Shown one piece after another: positions 14,267 through 15,561 of a stretch of 15,561 nt of DNA. Positions within the stretch are counted from its first letter, which is position 1. Each line of letters begins with the position of its first letter. The notes beneath the pieces were generated by a model that saw nothing but the letters and a program-made list of their open reading frames with translations, did no database searches and was not told where the DNA came from. Origin of the DNA: CAZNVB01 sp964651495 (GTDB taxonomy: Bacteria; Acidobacteriota; Aminicenantia; Aminicenantales; UBA8522); contig CAZYWP010000071.1 in the NCBI GenBank assembly GCA_964651495.1, forward strand, positions 1 to 15,561, given 5' to 3'. The position numbers were made by a program, and so were the translations under genes.

Positions 14267-15400
14267 CTAATAGCCGCCGGCGTCCTCGACGACCCGGGCC
14301 AGGGCCTCGACATTCTGCCGCGGCGTGTGAGGAGCGATAGAGCAGGCGGTGCTGAGGATATAGCGGCCGCCCGGCTTGCCGATGGCGAGCCTGGCGCCGG
14401 CGTCCCGGCGGACGGCCTCCACATCTCCCTCCAGCAAGACGTTGACCGGGTCGATGTTCCCCTTGATGAAGGCGTTCCCGCCGACCCGGCGCTTAGCGTC
14501 GGCAAGCTCGACCGTCCCCAGGGGCGGGGGGTCGAGGCATTCGAGCCCGGCGAACCCGGCTTCGACCATCATTTCCAGCCGGTCATGGATGGCGCCGCAG
14601 GTATGCACATAGGCCGGCACGCCGCAGCTGCTCACGGCCCGGGCGATCTGGCTTTCGAAGGGAAGGACGAAATCCCGGTAAAATTGGGGCGAGATGAACC
14701 CGGCCCCGGCGTAGGGAGAAGAGACTTTGACCGCCTCGACGCCGCGCCCGGCGATGGCCACGGCCAGCTTCCGGATGCCCTCCGCAAACCTCCGCAAAAT
14801 TTCCCCGGCTTTCTCCGGGAACTCCAGCAGGGCGATGAACCCCTCGCTAAACCCGAAGAGATTGAGGTAGTAATCAAACGGCGAGGTGACCTCCCCATGG
14901 ATCGAGCAATCCGCGCCCGCTTTCTCGACCAGTTGGTCAACGACATCGAAGCGATGGCCGGGGTCGATGGCAAACTCGAGTCCCTGGGAGACGGGGATAA
15001 AACCGATCTCGTCCGGGATGGACTCCGGGTCGAACTCCGCCACGGATTGAAACGGACGGGGCTGCCGCGGATAGTGCAGCGGCAGGTCGTCCGGGGGAAA
15101 GACCGTCCGGTCTCCGCTTTTCCAGTGGACGACTTCGGCCGACCCCTCCCGGCTGACCCGGGCGACGCTCTTCTCCCAATCGGGGGAATGGCCGTGCAGG
15201 CTGATGAGGATGCCGTCGAAATGATAGGCCCGGCGCAGTTCCAGAAGCCCGGCCGCAAAAACCTCAGCCGAATTCCAGAAGGCGGAGGGGGACGCGCCCG
15301 TCTGCAGGAGCATGTGGCCGATGCTCATCTGACACATCAGCGGCACGCGGTCGGGGAGCAGCCCGGCCATGGCCCGCCGCATCCTTTCCTTTCCGCTCAT
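14267..15400 (-). CDS. URO-D/MtaA-like protein, probable cobamide-dependent methyltransferase family
   Basis: 377 residues from the ATG at 15400-15398. Earlier in-frame ATGs at 15427 and 15493 exist, but family proteins begin near SGKERMRRAM and a promoter overlaps the earlier ones. PDRVP (16-20) is the usual family opening. The C-terminal half has HGEVTSPFDYYL, then YVHTCGAIHDRL with H266-x-C268, and ILSTACSIAPHTP with C353. An H-x-C...C set is the zinc site of methylcobamide:CoM methyltransferases such as MtaA, and speaks against a haem-pathway uroporphyrinogen decarboxylase. The zinc would activate a thiol or other methyl acceptor. No corrinoid protein or substrate-specific methyltransferase gene adjoins it in the window. 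It is followed 84 bases later by the SPL-like radical SAM gene. Confidence 0.82.
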   Translation of the reverse strand: MSGKERMRRAMAGLLPDRVPLMCQMSIGHMLLQTGASPSAFWNSAEVFAAGLLELRRAYHFDGILISLHGHSPDWEKSVARVSREGSAEVVHWKSGDRTVFPPDDLPLHYPRQPRPFQSVAEFDPESIPDEIGFIPVSQGLEFAIDPGHRFDVVDQLVEKAGADCSIHGEVTSPFDYYLNLFGFSEGFIALLEFPEKAGEILRRFAEGIRKLAVAIAGRGVEAVKVSSPYAGAGFISPQFYRDFVLPFESQIARAVSSCGVPAYVHTCGAIHDRLEMMVEAGFAGLECLDPPPLGTVELADAKRRVGGNAFIKGNIDPVNVLLEGDVEAVRRDAGARLAIGKPGGRYILSTACSIAPHTPRQNVEALARVVEDAGGY

Positions 15401-15409
15401 CGCCTCAAA

Positions 15410-15438
15410 AAAATATGCCGTTTTCATCTCTATGTCAA
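15410..15438 (-). promoter_or_regulatory. Promoter of the URO-D-like gene, near-leaderless
   Basis: On the minus strand a perfect TTGACA (15438-15433), a 17-base spacer and TATTTT (15415-15410). The expected start of transcription, around 15404-15400, falls at or just before the ATG at 15400. GAGG is only two bases from that ATG, too close for normal ribosome binding. Confidence 0.5.
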
Positions 15439-15561
15439 TTGGATAGTGGAAACCTGCTGAAACGCCCGACGGGTGACGTGGTTCGGGGCCCATGGGGGGA
15501 AGAGGCGAGGGTGTTGGGTGAGGAAGTCCGTCGAAGACTGAGCGGGCACGGTTTCTCGACT
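15439..15561. other. Right-hand edge, no feature recognised
   Basis: The last 123 bases are GC-rich. Frames are open on the minus strand but read as Pro/Arg-rich sequence without a recognisable motif, start or ribosome binding site. The next gene probably lies beyond the window. Confidence 0.4.

Noticed and set aside
13679..15460. 593-codon open frame on the plus strand
   Set aside because: It lies antisense to two motif-confirmed genes (SPL-like and URO-D-like), shows no domain, and is rich in Gly, Asp and Arg as expected of a GC-rich antisense frame.
1..15561. CRISPR array, tRNA, insertion sequence or phage genes
   Set aside because: No spaced direct repeats, cloverleaf-like sequence, transposase motifs or phage structural genes were seen on either strand.

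Overview
The window looks like a chromosomal segment from an uncultured bacterium of the Aminicenantes/Acidobacteria type. I infer this from three things: a zinc-ribbon + Ser/Thr kinase + TolB-like + TPR receptor, a DUF5658 membrane protein, and a GC-rich sugar-catabolism block with exported glycosidases and a PIG-L/ROK pair. There is no rRNA, tRNA or core marker gene, so the taxonomy is a guess. No CRISPR array, transposase, phage gene or tRNA was seen.

Left part (1-4356): the AT-rich 3' end of a B12-binding radical SAM gene (2-508); a 582-base AT-rich stretch without a convincing gene (509-1090); a VapBC/Phd-type toxin-antitoxin pair read leftward, with a palindromic operator in its promoter; then the large leftward receptor kinase (1867-4356).

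Middle part (4357-8730): a rightward exported GH27 glycosidase (4616-6184) with a near-consensus sigma70 promoter and unusual substrate-binding residues; a convergent BAHD-like acyltransferase (6202-7326); a DUF5658 membrane protein (7415-7900); and two small unknown proteins transcribed divergently (7993-8295 minus, 8452-8730 plus). Two GC-cored palindromes whose centres lie 20 bp apart sit between those two small genes.

Right part (8761-15561): a Tat-exported clan GH-A-like glycoside hydrolase (8828-10857) is broken by a +1 base and by an apparent internal deletion, although its promoter and ribosome binding site look intact. It converges on a leftward two-gene operon of a ROK-family kinase homologue and a PIG-L/LmbE deacetylase (13148-10865). 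A 117-bp imperfect inverted repeat (13251-13367) separates this operon from a leftward SPL-type radical SAM gene (14182-13427) and a URO-D/methylcobamide methyltransferase-like gene (15400-14267).

The clearest functional theme is sugar catabolism. A GH27 enzyme with a Ser at the position that favours 2-acetamido sugars, a second broken exported hydrolase, a ROK sugar-kinase homologue and an N-acetyl-sugar deacetylase homologue could together release, phosphorylate and deacetylate amino sugars. This pathway is a hypothesis. Each family assignment rests on motifs read by eye; no database search was run.
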